64,000 nucleotides of DNA from SAR92 clade bacterium H921 (GTDB taxonomy: Bacteria > Pseudomonadota > Gammaproteobacteria > Pseudomonadales > Porticoccaceae), in NCBI GenBank assembly GCA_025153755.1, contig JAOALD010000002.1, positions 186,001 through 250,000 of the forward strand, read 5' to 3'. The position numbers and the translations under genes are program-made. This document shows, piece after piece, positions 38,848 through 49,347 of the stretch. The notes beneath the pieces were generated by a model. It saw only the letters and a list, made by a program, of their open reading frames with translations, did not search any database and was not told where the DNA came from. Positions within the stretch are counted from its first letter, which is position 1, and the number at the start of each line of letters is the position of its first letter.

Positions 38848-40830
38848 ATGATTAAAAAAATTCTAGTGGCTAATCGAGGTGAGATAGCCTGTCGCGTCTT
38901 CAGTACCGCTAAGCGTATGGGTATTGCCACAGTCGCAGTTTATTCGGATGCCGACGCCGATGCCCTGCATGTTCAGATGGCCGATGAAGCCGTCAATATT
39001 GGGCCAGCGGCCTCCTCTGAGAGCTATCTAGTTATTGATAAAATTATACAGGCCTGTGCTGACACCGGTGCTGACGCTGTCCATCCCGGTTATGGTTTTC
39101 TTTCTGAAAACAGTAATTTCCGCGATGCCTTAGATGCTGCAAACATTAGGTTTATTGGTCCGGGCAAACATGCTATCGAGTCTATGGGGGATAAAATAAC
39201 CTCGAAATTAATTGCCGAAAAGGCTGGGGTCAACTGTATTCCCGGCTACACCGATGTGGTGCGTGATGCAGATCATGCGGTGGAGATAAGTGCCGATCTG
39301 GGTTATCCGGTGATGCTAAAGGCCTCCGCTGGTGGCGGTGGTAAAGGCATGCGTGTAGCCTGGGATGAGGCTGATTGTCGCGATGGTTTTGAGCGAGCCA
39401 CTAACGAAGCTCGTTCAAGTTTCGGCGATACTAGAATCTTTATTGAAAAATATATTCAACAGCCCCGTCATATTGAAATTCAGGTGATGGCAGATAGCCA
39501 TGGGAACGTGATTTATCTAGGTGAGCGAGAGTGTTCTATTCAGCGCCGTCATCAGAAGGTGATTGAAGAGGCACCTTCGCCATTTTTAGATGAGGCCACC
39601 CGCAAGAAAATGGGTGAACAGAGTTGCTCCCTAGCAAGAGCTGTGGACTATCAGTCTGCGGGGACGGTGGAGTTTATTGCTGATGCCGACATGAATTTTT
39701 ACTTTTTGGAAATGAACACCAGATTGCAGGTTGAGCATCCGGTGACCGAGCTAGTGACCGGTCAAGACCTCGTTGAGATGATGATCAGAGTGGCGGCAGG
39801 TGAGCAACTGTCAATAACTCAAAGTGAGGTTACCCTTACTGGCTGGGCATTAGAGTCTCGAGTTTATGCCGAAGACCCATTTCGTAACTTTATGCCATCT
39901 ATTGGACGCCTATCTGGTTATAGAGAGCCCCAAGGAGAGGGTGTCAGAGTAGATAGTGGGGTTTATGAGGGTGGCGAAGTGTCCATGCATTATGACCCGA
40001 TGATCTCTAAGTTAATCACCTATGGTGGCACACGCATCGAGGCGATTGATCTTATGGTTGATGCCCTAGATGCCTACTATATCCGCGGCGTTAACCATAA
40101 TATTAGCTTCTTAAATGCACTGATGGTGCATCCTCGTTTTGTTGCCGGTGAGTTGACAACTAATTTCATTGCTGAAGAATTTCCCGATGGGTTTAATGCA
40201 GATTTGGTGGCGCAAAATAATCCGGCCATTGCCGTAGTTGTGGCGGCGGCTGTGCATCAGGAATATCGCGAACGCTCAGCACTGATTTCAGGCCAGAGCA
40301 AAGGTCATCAGTATGATGTACCCAGCGATTGGGTAGTTCTGGCGTCTGGTGTTGAGACACCGGTGACGACCCTCTTAACTGAGCAGGGTTTTTCAGTGGC
40401 CATCGATAAACAAGACTATGCAGTCGAGACTGATTGGAGCCTCGGACAACCGCTATTTAAGGCCAGCATTAATGGTCAGCAGATTTCTGTGCAGGTCGAG
40501 CGCGATGGATCTAGTTACAAACTATTTTCTCGCGGCGCCGAAATTAATGCCCTAGTGTTATCGCCAAAAGCAGCGCAACTTAATAAGTTGATGCTTGAAA
40601 AAGTACCAGCAGATCTGTCCAAATATTTACTTTCGCCAATGCCGGGTATGCTGGTCACTTTAGCGGTTAAGGTGGGTGATCAGGTTAAAGCTGGCGAAGA
40701 GCTGGCGGTGGTTGAAGCCATGAAGATGGAAAATAGTCTTAGGGCTAGTCAAGATGGTATTGTGGCGAAAATATCTACTGAAATTGGCGATAGTTTAATG
40801 GTAGATCAGGTTATTATGGAGTTTAGCTGA
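38848..40830 (+). CDS. pccA: Propionyl-CoA carboxylase, alpha (biotin) subunit
   Basis: 660 residues. Biotin carboxylase N-terminal domain (IKKILVANRGEIACRV), ATP-grasp domain (about 115-320, GGGGKGMR, EMNTRLQVEHPVTE), the BC C-terminal domain, the PCC-specific BT linker domain (about 500-590), and a biotinyl domain with K626 in VVEAMKMEN. Complete and of normal length for PccA. It partners the adjacent pccB and needs biotin protein ligase encoded elsewhere. Confidence 0.94.
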   Translation: MIKKILVANRGEIACRVFSTAKRMGIATVAVYSDADADALHVQMADEAVNIGPAASSESYLVIDKIIQACADTGADAVHPGYGFLSENSNFRDALDAANIRFIGPGKHAIESMGDKITSKLIAEKAGVNCIPGYTDVVRDADHAVEISADLGYPVMLKASAGGGGKGMRVAWDEADCRDGFERATNEARSSFGDTRIFIEKYIQQPRHIEIQVMADSHGNVIYLGERECSIQRRHQKVIEEAPSPFLDEATRKKMGEQSCSLARAVDYQSAGTVEFIADADMNFYFLEMNTRLQVEHPVTELVTGQDLVEMMIRVAAGEQLSITQSEVTLTGWALESRVYAEDPFRNFMPSIGRLSGYREPQGEGVRVDSGVYEGGEVSMHYDPMISKLITYGGTRIEAIDLMVDALDAYYIRGVNHNISFLNALMVHPRFVAGELTTNFIAEEFPDGFNADLVAQNNPAIAVVVAAAVHQEYRERSALISGQSKGHQYDVPSDWVVLASGVETPVTTLLTEQGFSVAIDKQDYAVETDWSLGQPLFKASINGQQISVQVERDGSSYKLFSRGAEINALVLSPKAAQLNKLMLEKVPADLSKYLLSPMPGMLVTLAVKVGDQVKAGEELAVVEAMKMENSLRASQDGIVAKISTEIGDSLMVDQVIMEFS

Positions 40831-40895
40831 GAAGCTAGGCAACTGTTTATCCTTTGCCGACACTCCGGGAGACAGGTTAATTGCGAGGTAGTTAA

Positions 40896-41858
40896 ATGTT
40901 AGCAGAACAGATTCTTAGTGGCGATCGCCGAGCTCTGGCCAAGGCGATTACTCTGGTGGAATCTACCCGCACTGATCATAGTGATCAGGCGGTGCAGTTG
41001 CTAGCGGAGTTGATGCCCCATACTGGCAAATCTATCCGTATTGGAGTCTCCGGTGCGCCTGGAGTGGGCAAGTCTACTTTTATTGAATCTCTGGGTAACT
41101 ATTTAACTGAGCAGGATTTTCAGGTCGCAGTGCTGGCGGTAGACCCAACCTCTGCAGTCAGTGGCGGGTCTATTTTGGGCGATAAAACCAGAATGGAGGC
41201 GCTTTCGGTGAATCCTAAGGCCTTTGTGCGGCCTTCACCTGCGGGTACTACTCTGGGTGGAGTCACGCGCCGCACCCGGGAATCACTCCTGCTCTGCGAA
41301 GCGGCTGGCTATAATGTTATTATTGTTGAGACTGTGGGGGTGGGTCAGTCAGAGACTGCTGTATCCGATATGACCGATATGTTTTTGCTGTTGTTGTCCC
41401 CCGGTGGTGGTGATGATTTGCAGGGTATCAAGCGCGGAATTATGGAGTTGGCAGACCTGGTGCTGGTGAATAAAGCCGATGGCGATCAAACCAGTATTGC
41501 CAATCAAACTGTCTGCGATTATCGCGGTGCACTGCAGTTTATGCAGTTGCGAACCCCAAGTTGGACTCCCAAGGTGGATAGCTGTTCGGCGCTAGAGAAT
41601 CAGGGTGTGGATCGGGCCTGGGCTATTATCCAGGCGTTTCGTGAGGCATTAACCAAGTCCGGTGAGTTGGAAACTTTGCGAGCACAGCAGGCTAAAGCCT
41701 GGATGTGGGCCGAGACAGCAGAGGCATTGATTGCTGATTTACGCGGTCATCCTCAGGTTAAATCTCTAGTGCCGGAGTTAGAGTCGGCAGTACTGGCAGG
41801 AGATGTGCCAGCAATAGTCGCGGCTCAGCGGTTAATTGACCATTACAAAAGCGATTAG
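40896..41858 (+). CDS. meaB: MeaB/ArgK-family GTPase chaperone of methylmalonyl-CoA mutase
   Basis: 320 residues, G3E-type GTPase. P-loop GAPGVGKS (53-60), Switch/Walker B region VAVLAVDPTSAVSGGSILGDKTRM, ETVGVGQSE, and the base motif VNKADGD. MeaB gates cofactor loading and protects methylmalonyl-CoA mutase from inactivation. Located 65 bases after pccA in the same run as the mutase, consistent with that role. Confidence 0.93.
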   Translation: MLAEQILSGDRRALAKAITLVESTRTDHSDQAVQLLAELMPHTGKSIRIGVSGAPGVGKSTFIESLGNYLTEQDFQVAVLAVDPTSAVSGGSILGDKTRMEALSVNPKAFVRPSPAGTTLGGVTRRTRESLLLCEAAGYNVIIVETVGVGQSETAVSDMTDMFLLLLSPGGGDDLQGIKRGIMELADLVLVNKADGDQTSIANQTVCDYRGALQFMQLRTPSWTPKVDSCSALENQGVDRAWAIIQAFREALTKSGELETLRAQQAKAWMWAETAEALIADLRGHPQVKSLVPELESAVLAGDVPAIVAAQRLIDHYKSD

Positions 41859-41901
41859 CGAGTTTATAATTGTCGGTAATGTACCGTTGAGAGAAACTAG
41901 C

Positions 41902-42492
41902 ATGACTGAAAAAAAGGGTAACAATGATAATTTGGCGTCTGTACTGGAAGCCAATAGAGCCTATGCCGAAACTTTTGATCAGTCCCATTTGCCTTCGCCT
42001 CCCGCCAAACATTTTGCTATTTTGACCTGTATGGATGCCCGTATGGATCCAGCTAAAATTGCAGGTCTTTCTGAGGGTGATGCCCATGTAATTCGTAATG
42101 CCGGTGGCCGCGCCAGTGATGATGCTATTCGCTCACTGATTATTTCTCACAAGTTTTTAGGCACCACCGAATGGTTTGTTATTCAGCATACTGGCTGTGG
42201 TATGGCTACGGTCACTGACGCAGAAATTGCCCAGTTGCTGAAGGAAGATCTAGAGACTGCTGTGCACAATGGCGAACGCTGGGAAAACCCGCAGCGCGAG
42301 AGCAGTGAAAACACCAAGTCTGGTTCTGATTTGGGCTATTCGATTCACTGGCACAGCATTTCCGATTTACAGCAGTCGGTGCTCGATGACATGCAGGCCA
42401 TTGGAAGCCACCCGCTAGTGCCCAGCCATATTCAGGTCCATGGCTTTATCTATGATGTTAAAACCGGCCAGCTTTTAAGCGTTCTTGAATAA
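41902..42492 (+). CDS. Beta-class carbonic anhydrase
   Basis: 196 residues from the ATG at 41902, preceded by GAGAG; an upstream extension of the frame runs over the meaB stop and is unlikely. The zinc ligands are C43 (LTCMDARMDP, with the D45-R47 dyad), H96 and C99 (IQHTGCGM). It hydrates CO2 to bicarbonate, the co-substrate of propionyl-CoA carboxylase, which may explain its place at the end of this operon. A strong terminator follows. Confidence 0.88.
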   Translation: MTEKKGNNDNLASVLEANRAYAETFDQSHLPSPPAKHFAILTCMDARMDPAKIAGLSEGDAHVIRNAGGRASDDAIRSLIISHKFLGTTEWFVIQHTGCGMATVTDAEIAQLLKEDLETAVHNGERWENPQRESSENTKSGSDLGYSIHWHSISDLQQSVLDDMQAIGSHPLVPSHIQVHGFIYDVKTGQLLSVLE

Positions 42493-42570
42493 TCTCTCAG
42501 GGTTGATGGTGGCCTAAAATAATAAAATTTTTTAGACTAAGCCTGATTGCTTCTGTCCTTAAATTAAAAA

Positions 42571-42594
42571 AGCGGCTTTAAAAGCCGCTTTTTT
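42571..42594. terminator. Rho-independent terminator after the propionyl-CoA operon
   Basis: AGCGGCT (42571-42577) and AGCCGCT (42583-42589) form a tight stem preceded by an A run and followed by six Ts, so it can act in both directions. It marks the last clear backbone element before the mobile island. Confidence 0.9.
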
Positions 42595-42600
42595 AATGTC

Positions 42601-43072
42601 GATCTATTTGCAAGCCACTAACCGCATTTGTTCTCTCCGGTAAAAATGTGTATATATGACTGAGTGAGTGAGTAAATACAGTGCTCACAGCGCTTATTAA
42701 TGTCAATAGTGTACATATATGAAAAATGCTTGTCTGTATAGTTTTGGTAAAAAGCTAATAAAAACAGTAATTAAACGGAAATAGAAGTCGATACTAACAG
42801 GGCTAGCCCTCTTGCCTTGACAGGCAATTCACCTAAGGTATTTTAAGTCCAGCGATGAGGTGGTAGGATGGTCGCTCGGTACAGGCTGAGGAGCCGATGG
42901 CCGAGTCCGGCGATGAAGGGGATCTTGTGCTGAATTAAGCCAACCCCTGAATCCCTTTTAACAAGCATCGCTAGCAGCGAAATATAGTTATGGAAGATTT
43001 TGTTTTATCTTCATCCCCCTTTGCCTTTCCCCGCAGCTAATACTAATTAATCATGCAGGAAGGGTGAATCTC
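42601..43072. other. Non-coding left edge of the island
   Basis: No convincing gene. It contains two similar AT-rich motifs (GTGTATATATGA near 42647 and GTGTACATATATGA near 42711), a GAGT triplet tandem near 42662, and a distinctly more GC-rich block at about 42790-42990 unlike its AT-rich surroundings. The latter has a 41-codon minus-strand frame (about 42842-42967) that I do not recognise; it could be a decayed gene end or a structured RNA. Confidence 0.5.
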
Positions 43073-43344
43073 TAATTGAGTTTCTCACTCAATAGGGGGG
43101 TAAACCTATATTACCCAGACAACCTTCCTCCCAATTATTGCTTTGTTTAGTAATTATTTTATTTTACAGTAAATGTTTTAAATCAATAGCTTGCATTATT
43201 TTATAGCGTTAATTCGCATTAAATTAGGAATAGTTGATACCTTCTTAGGCAGCAAACAATTGTGTAAGAAACTCATTTAATTGTGTAAGAATCTCGATGT
43301 GACCAATTAATTGTTTAAGAAACTCAATTAATTGTGTGAGAGAG
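43073..43344. repeat. Five-copy ~17-bp repeat cluster (AATTGTGTAAGAAACTC)
   Basis: Direct copies at 43258-43274, 43279-43295, 43309-43325 and 43330-43344 (the last is more diverged), spaced 21, 30 and 21 bases apart, plus one inverted copy at 43073-43093. The inverted copy shares a perfect 13-base complement with copy 3 (43073-43085 against 43318-43330). Spacing by about two helical turns suggests binding sites for a protein, for example recombinase arm sites or an operator upstream of the 85-residue gene. Spacers are too short and unequal for a CRISPR. Confidence 0.7.
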
Positions 43345-43449
43345 GGTTTTTTTCGCCTGAAGGGCTTTTTTATACTTTATTTCACAAAGCATGCCGGAGG
43401 TGCGCAATGTGTAGTCTAAAAGAACAAACACCGACCAGAGTTTATTTTT

Positions 43450-43707
43450 ATGTTGTCTAAAGAAGAGTTAGTAAGCCAAATTTTAAGCGGAACAATAAGC
43501 GCCTGGAAGGACGAAGAGGGTATTTTTTGGATAAGTGGTCATGGTGGCCAGGGCGTCCCAATGTTTACGCGGCTTAAGCCTGATCATCCTTTTAACATGA
43601 TAATAGAAGAGTTGCTTTTAAACGAAGACCTTACTCAAGGTGAGTACCAGTTTGAGTATTACGCCCAACGTACTCTCTCTCGGCTGTCTACTCCTCCTGA
43701 TCAGTAA
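43450..43707 (+). CDS. Small protein of unknown function in the island
   Basis: 85 residues, acidic, cytoplasmic, no family recognised. It begins MLSKEELVSQILSGTI and contains WISGHGGQGVPMF. The composition looks protein-like, but no clear ribosome site precedes the ATG, so the start is uncertain. It sits between the 17-bp repeat cluster and the tandem 20-bp repeats, pointing toward the ptx operon. It may be an island-maintenance protein or a leftover of the pre-insertion gene content. Confidence 0.5.
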   Translation: MLSKEELVSQILSGTISAWKDEEGIFWISGHGGQGVPMFTRLKPDHPFNMIIEELLLNEDLTQGEYQFEYYAQRTLSRLSTPPDQ

Positions 43708-43715
43708 TTGTGGGC

Positions 43716-43775
43716 GAGTAATAAAGTTGTTAACAAAGTAATAAAGTAGTTAACTGAGTAATATAGTTGTTAACT
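43716..43775 (+). repeat. Three tandem 20-bp repeats, left of the ptx operon
   Basis: Units start at exactly 43716, 43736 and 43756, consensus GAGTAATAAAGTTGTTAACW, with two or three substitutions between units. They begin nine bases after the stop of the 85-residue gene. The same motif recurs in inverted orientation at 49189-49262 on the other side of the ptx operon. Confidence 0.9.
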
Positions 43776-44362
43776 CGCTCCAGCTATTCCGTCAATGCAG
43801 ATCATAATTATTTCGAGAAATTATCGATTAAACAAGTCCCAAAAGTTGAGGTAGCAGACCTGTTTGAGAGACTATCTTGTGCCAAAACTTGCCGTTGAAG
43901 GTTTAATTTAGTTTGGCCTTATTGTCATACTTCTGCTTGCTAGAAGAATTAAGGCTTTGCTTCAAAAGCGTTCATTTTTGACTGACCCAAAAACAGCTTA
44001 CTTCAAGAGCAAAGCGATCATTATGAACCGAAAAAAAACTAGCTAACTTCCAACCTTCTTGCTCGCAGTTTTCTGAGGATTTAATAGGTAGCGCTTTGTG
44101 CTCGATGCCAGTGGTATTTAGTGCAACCAAAAATGTTCGCTTTCAACAAAAGAGTCATTAATATTCCTGCATTCTTAAAATGATCGCTTTAGTACTCAAA
44201 ACCCCATATAGAGTACTGTCCCCGTGAGTTCTTTTTCACACCAACCAGTCAAGCTATGAAATAAAATAGTCATCTAAGCTTCATTTCTCTGTCATATTCA
44301 AACCTTAGCATTCGATTGTGAACCGCAATACAGCGGTGCCAATTATTGTGAAAGGTAATGAT
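43776..44362. promoter_or_regulatory. Long leader/promoter region of ptxA
   Basis: Nearly 590 bases without a gene. It has a perfect 12-base inverted repeat, AAAGCGATCATT at 44011-44022 and AATGATCGCTTT at 44179-44190, a shorter inverted repeat GTACTC...GAGTAC around 44193-44217, and a CTGTCAT heptamer at 44289-44295 identical to a PhoB half-site but without a good second half 11 bases on. Candidate binding sites for PtxE and PhoB; none is proven. Confidence 0.4.
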
Positions 44363-46080
<1,718 letters not shown>

Positions 46081-46089
46081 GGACGATTT

Positions 46090-46896
46090 ATGGATACTCA
46101 CCTGCTTACACAAACAGATGTGCTTGAACGTTACAGCCAGCACTGGAAACGTAAAACCCTGCAGGTGGTGACCTTATTGGTCATCGTTCTGCTGGCAGCC
46201 TGGTATGTGAATGTACTAAATTTCGAGATTTTGGCAAATGGCTTGCCCGCCATCGGAACCCTGGCTGGCGAGTCTTTTCCCCCGGACTTTACCAACCTTC
46301 AGAACTGGTTTGCCCCCTTACTGGATACGCTGGCAATGAGTATTGCCGGTACCGCGATTGCGGTTATGTTTTCGGTACCCATGGCCTTTCTGGCAGCGCG
46401 TAATACCTCGCCTCATGGCATGATATTCCAGCTGGCACGCATCGTTCTTAATGCCCTGCGTTCTGTTCCGGAACTGATTATGGGGATTATATTTGTCGCC
46501 GCTGTCGGCTTTGGTGCCTTACCCGGTGTGCTGGCTTTAGCACTGCATTCCATCGGTATGGTGGGTAAATTCTTTGCCGAAGCGATTGAGCACGTGGATG
46601 AAGCACCGGTGGAAGCCGCCCGTGCCGCTGGTGCCTCACCGATGCAGGTGCTCTATCACGCAATTCTTCCGCAAGTGATGCCGCAGTTTGCCGATGTCGC
46701 GATTTATCGCTGGGAATATAACTTCAGGGCTTCAACAATCATGGGCATGGTTGGCGCTGGCGGTATTGGTTTTGAACTGATGGGTTCACTACGCATTATG
46801 CAATATCAGGAAGTACTGGCGATCCTGCTAGTGATTCTGCTGATGGTCACATTGGTCGATGCGTTGAGCGGCCTGTTACGCAAAAAATTCAAGTAG
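46090..46896 (+). CDS. ptxC: Phosphite ABC transporter permease PtxC
   Basis: 268 residues, about six membrane helices. The coupling 'EAA' loop EAARAAGASPMQVLYHAILPQ lies near 177-197, as in PhnE/PtxC permeases, and YRWEYNFRASTIMGMVGAGGIG follows. Together with PtxA and PtxB it imports phosphite. AAGGACG is the ribosome site; it begins nine bases after ptxB. Confidence 0.94.
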   Translation: MDTHLLTQTDVLERYSQHWKRKTLQVVTLLVIVLLAAWYVNVLNFEILANGLPAIGTLAGESFPPDFTNLQNWFAPLLDTLAMSIAGTAIAVMFSVPMAFLAARNTSPHGMIFQLARIVLNALRSVPELIMGIIFVAAVGFGALPGVLALALHSIGMVGKFFAEAIEHVDEAPVEAARAAGASPMQVLYHAILPQVMPQFADVAIYRWEYNFRASTIMGMVGAGGIGFELMGSLRIMQYQEVLAILLVILLMVTLVDALSGLLRKKFK

Positions 46897-46905
46897 GAGA
46901 TAACG

Positions 46906-47922
46906 ATGAAACCAAAATTGGTAATTACGCATAAAGTACATGAAGAGGTGTTAGACTTATTATCACCGCATTGTGAGTTGATCACGAATCAGACCCCGTT
47001 CAGTTTATCACGCAACGAAACGATGCAGCGGGCGAAGGAGGCAGAAGCCTTGATGGTGTTTATGCCGGATCGGGTAGATACCGCTTTTTTAGAGGCTTGC
47101 CCGCAACTGAAGGTCATTGGTGCGGCATTAAAGGGCTATGATAATTTTGATGTCGATGCCTGCACTGAACACAATGTCTGGCTGACCTTTGTACCAGATC
47201 TATTAACAGTACCCACAGCTGAATTAACCATCGGCCTGATGGTCGGATTAATTCGGCATATACGGGCAGCGGATCAACATGTACGTATTGGAAACTTTAA
47301 GGGCTGGCTTCCACAGTTTTATGGTATGGGAATTGAAGGATCCACTATTGCGATTATCGGCATGGGTGCGATTGGTCAGGCCATTGCACAAAGGCTTAGC
47401 GGCTGGGGTGCAACGTTAGTCTATACCGACACTCAGCCTCTGGACGCTGAACAACAAGCAGCATTAAAACTTGAATTTTTGTCTTTGGACGACGCCCTTG
47501 CTCAGACCGATATCGTGATTATGGCACTGCCATTAAACTCGCAAACGCAACATCTTTTAAATGCACAACGTTTACAGCAGATGCGGCCCGGTTCATTTCT
47601 GGTGAATCCCTGCCGTGGGTCTATCGTTGATGAAAGTGCCATTTTAGATAAGCTTAATAGCGGCCATTTAGCCGGATATGCCAGTGATGTTTTTGAAATG
47701 GAAGACTGGGCACGTCTCGACAGGCCAAAGGAAATCAATCCCAATTTATTAGCACATCCCAACACCTTGTTCACGGCACATATCGGTTCAGCGGTGAGCA
47801 AGGTCAGGTTAGCCATTGAAACACGTGCGGCTGAAAATATTCTCAGGGTTTTGAACGGCGAGCCTCCATTGGATCCGGCCAACCAATTACCCGCACAAAA
47901 GGAAATGGCATGCTCAATCTGA
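46906..47922 (+). CDS. ptxD: NAD-dependent phosphite dehydrogenase PtxD
   Basis: 338 residues of the D-2-hydroxyacid dehydrogenase superfamily. Diagnostic for PtxD are [20 protein letters not shown] (with K76), [20 protein letters not shown] and NPCRGS. Catalytic R237, E266 and H292 fall at the same numbers as in P. stutzeri PtxD. The Rossmann motif is GMGAIG (152-157) and the acidic residue that prefers NAD over NADP is D175. It oxidises phosphite to phosphate with NAD+ in the cytoplasm. AGGAG lies ahead of the start, and the 3' end overlaps ptxE by 13 bases. Confidence 0.96.
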   Translation: MKPKLVITHKVHEEVLDLLSPHCELITNQTPFSLSRNETMQRAKEAEALMVFMPDRVDTAFLEACPQLKVIGAALKGYDNFDVDACTEHNVWLTFVPDLLTVPTAELTIGLMVGLIRHIRAADQHVRIGNFKGWLPQFYGMGIEGSTIAIIGMGAIGQAIAQRLSGWGATLVYTDTQPLDAEQQAALKLEFLSLDDALAQTDIVIMALPLNSQTQHLLNAQRLQQMRPGSFLVNPCRGSIVDESAILDKLNSGHLAGYASDVFEMEDWARLDRPKEINPNLLAHPNTLFTAHIGSAVSKVRLAIETRAAENILRVLNGEPPLDPANQLPAQKEMACSI

Positions 47923-48779
47923 TCTGGCTGAAAAGTTTGATCATGGTAATTGAGAAGCGCAGTTTTCAGGCAGCTGCCGAGCAGCTGGGATTAGCCCAAC
48001 CAACTATCTCGCAGCATATTCAGAAGCTGGAAGAAACGCTCTGCGTATCCTTGATTCATCGTGTGCGTAGCGGTTGCCAGCCGACTGAATATGCCCTTCG
48101 TCTTTTGCCGTATGCGCAGAGCATGTTGCGACTACAAGACAGAGCCTTGCTGGCTGTGAATCAACCCTCCATGAGAATTGGAGCCAGTTCAAATATCGGC
48201 ATTTATCTGTTGCAGCCTTACCTGCAGAATTACCGGCATAAACAAGCGTTTATAAATGACAAACTGGATATCGTAATAGACAGCAACCCAGTCGTTGCCG
48301 AAAAACTGGATAATGCTGAAATCGATATTGCCTTGATGGAATGGTGGCCAGGTAAAGCTGGTTTTGAATCTCAAATCTGGAAAACCGAAGCATTAGTCTT
48401 GATTACGCCTCCCGATCATCCGCTTGCAAAACTGTCATCGATCAGCAAATCAATATTGTCCGGGCTGAATTTGTTAGGCGGAGAATCTGGCAGCGGAACA
48501 GGAAGGATACTCAAAAACTACCTGCAGGAATGCCAGCATTTTCCCACAGTATCAATGCAACTGGGCAGCACAGAGGCCGTTAAGCAGGCGGTTCGGGCAG
48601 GCATAGGAATATCGCTGGTATTTGCATCGTCTGTTGTTGATGAGGTGCAACACGGAAGTTTATGTGCAATCCCTTTAGAGGATCATGCGTTAACAAAAGA
48701 CATCCAGCTGGTCTGGCGGCAGCAACCGACCATTCAGCAAAAACAGCCGCAATTTGTTGAATATTTACTCAGTTCATAG
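47910..48779 (+). CDS. ptxE: LysR-family regulator PtxE
   Basis: 289 residues. N-terminal winged helix-turn-helix ([24 protein letters not shown], about 18-41) and a C-terminal periplasmic-binding-protein-like effector domain. It is last in ptxABCDE, overlapping ptxD by 13 bases, the same place as ptxE in P. stutzeri. It probably controls the operon from the same transcript; ligand unknown. No hairpin with a T run was found after it. Confidence 0.9.
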   Translation: MLNLIWLKSLIMVIEKRSFQAAAEQLGLAQPTISQHIQKLEETLCVSLIHRVRSGCQPTEYALRLLPYAQSMLRLQDRALLAVNQPSMRIGASSNIGIYLLQPYLQNYRHKQAFINDKLDIVIDSNPVVAEKLDNAEIDIALMEWWPGKAGFESQIWKTEALVLITPPDHPLAKLSSISKSILSGLNLLGGESGSGTGRILKNYLQECQHFPTVSMQLGSTEAVKQAVRAGIGISLVFASSVVDEVQHGSLCAIPLEDHALTKDIQLVWRQQPTIQQKQPQFVEYLLSS

Positions 48780-49188
48780 ATCAATCTTTAACAAAAAATG
48801 TGATGCTGCTCCCGCGCCAATATAGATTCATCACAACGTGTGAACAGGCAAGCTCATTAAAAACACAAATAATTTTTAGGATCCTTGGGTCAGAGTAGTG
48901 GATTTTTGAGCAAATATTGGGAGATTTAGTCACAACGATATTTAAAAACTAAGCTGTTTAAGTTAATGCATGTGAATGCTGAAACAGGCAAGAGAGAAGA
49001 GATTGTTTTAGGTATCGGGTTCAAGATTCAAACTGGCTGTTTTATCTCTATCTAAAATAAGGCTACCGAGCGTCAACTTTGCGGACAAAGTGATAGTTCA
49101 AAAATGTCAGCAGGCTCATCTTTTCAAACTTGGGTAGAAATCGATATTAGGATTTCTTAAGGCCCGCTTCTTTGATGTGGAAGAAATT
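48780..49188. other. Non-coding spacer right of the ptx operon
   Basis: About 410 bases with no convincing gene on either strand and no terminator hairpin that I could find. It is AT-rich and leads into the inverted copies of the 20-bp repeat. It may include decayed remains of the element that delivered the ptx genes, but I cannot identify any. Confidence 0.4.
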
Positions 49189-49262
49189 AGTTAACAACTT
49201 TATTACTCATTATTTGGCTTGTGCTTGCTGGTACAGATAGTCGAGTTAACAACTTTATTGAT
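49189..49262 (-). repeat. Two inverted copies of the 20-bp repeat, right of the ptx operon
   Basis: Copy A, GTTAACAACTTTTATTACTC (49189-49208), is the complement of the left repeat with one extra T. Copy B (49243-49262) has the perfect 15-base core GTTAACAACTTTATT (49245-49259). On the minus strand copy B ends ...GTTGTTAACTCG, which equals the end of left unit 3 over 13 bases. They lie just beyond the end of the RecD-like gene. Confidence 0.85.
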
Positions 49263-49305
49263 TTTCGCCAGTTTAGGGGTATAAATAAAACAATGACATA
49301 CATTG

Positions 49306-49347
49306 TTTTTACTTTTTACTTTTTACTTTTTACTTTTTACTTTTTAC
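49306..49347 (+). repeat. Perfect (TTTTTAC)x6 heptamer tandem
   Basis: Six identical seven-base units without a mismatch. The last unit overlaps the stop codon (49344-49346) of the RecD-like helicase gene. A likely slippage-prone microsatellite at the gene's 3' end. Confidence 0.95.

Noticed and set aside
43258-43344. Possible CRISPR array
   Set aside because: Repeats are short and partly diverged, and the spacers are only 4-14 bases; no cas genes nearby.
46906-47922. Generic D-2-hydroxyacid or glyoxylate/hydroxypyruvate dehydrogenase
   Set aside because: The [14 protein letters not shown]76 and NPCRGS context and the transporter neighbours are specific for phosphite dehydrogenase.
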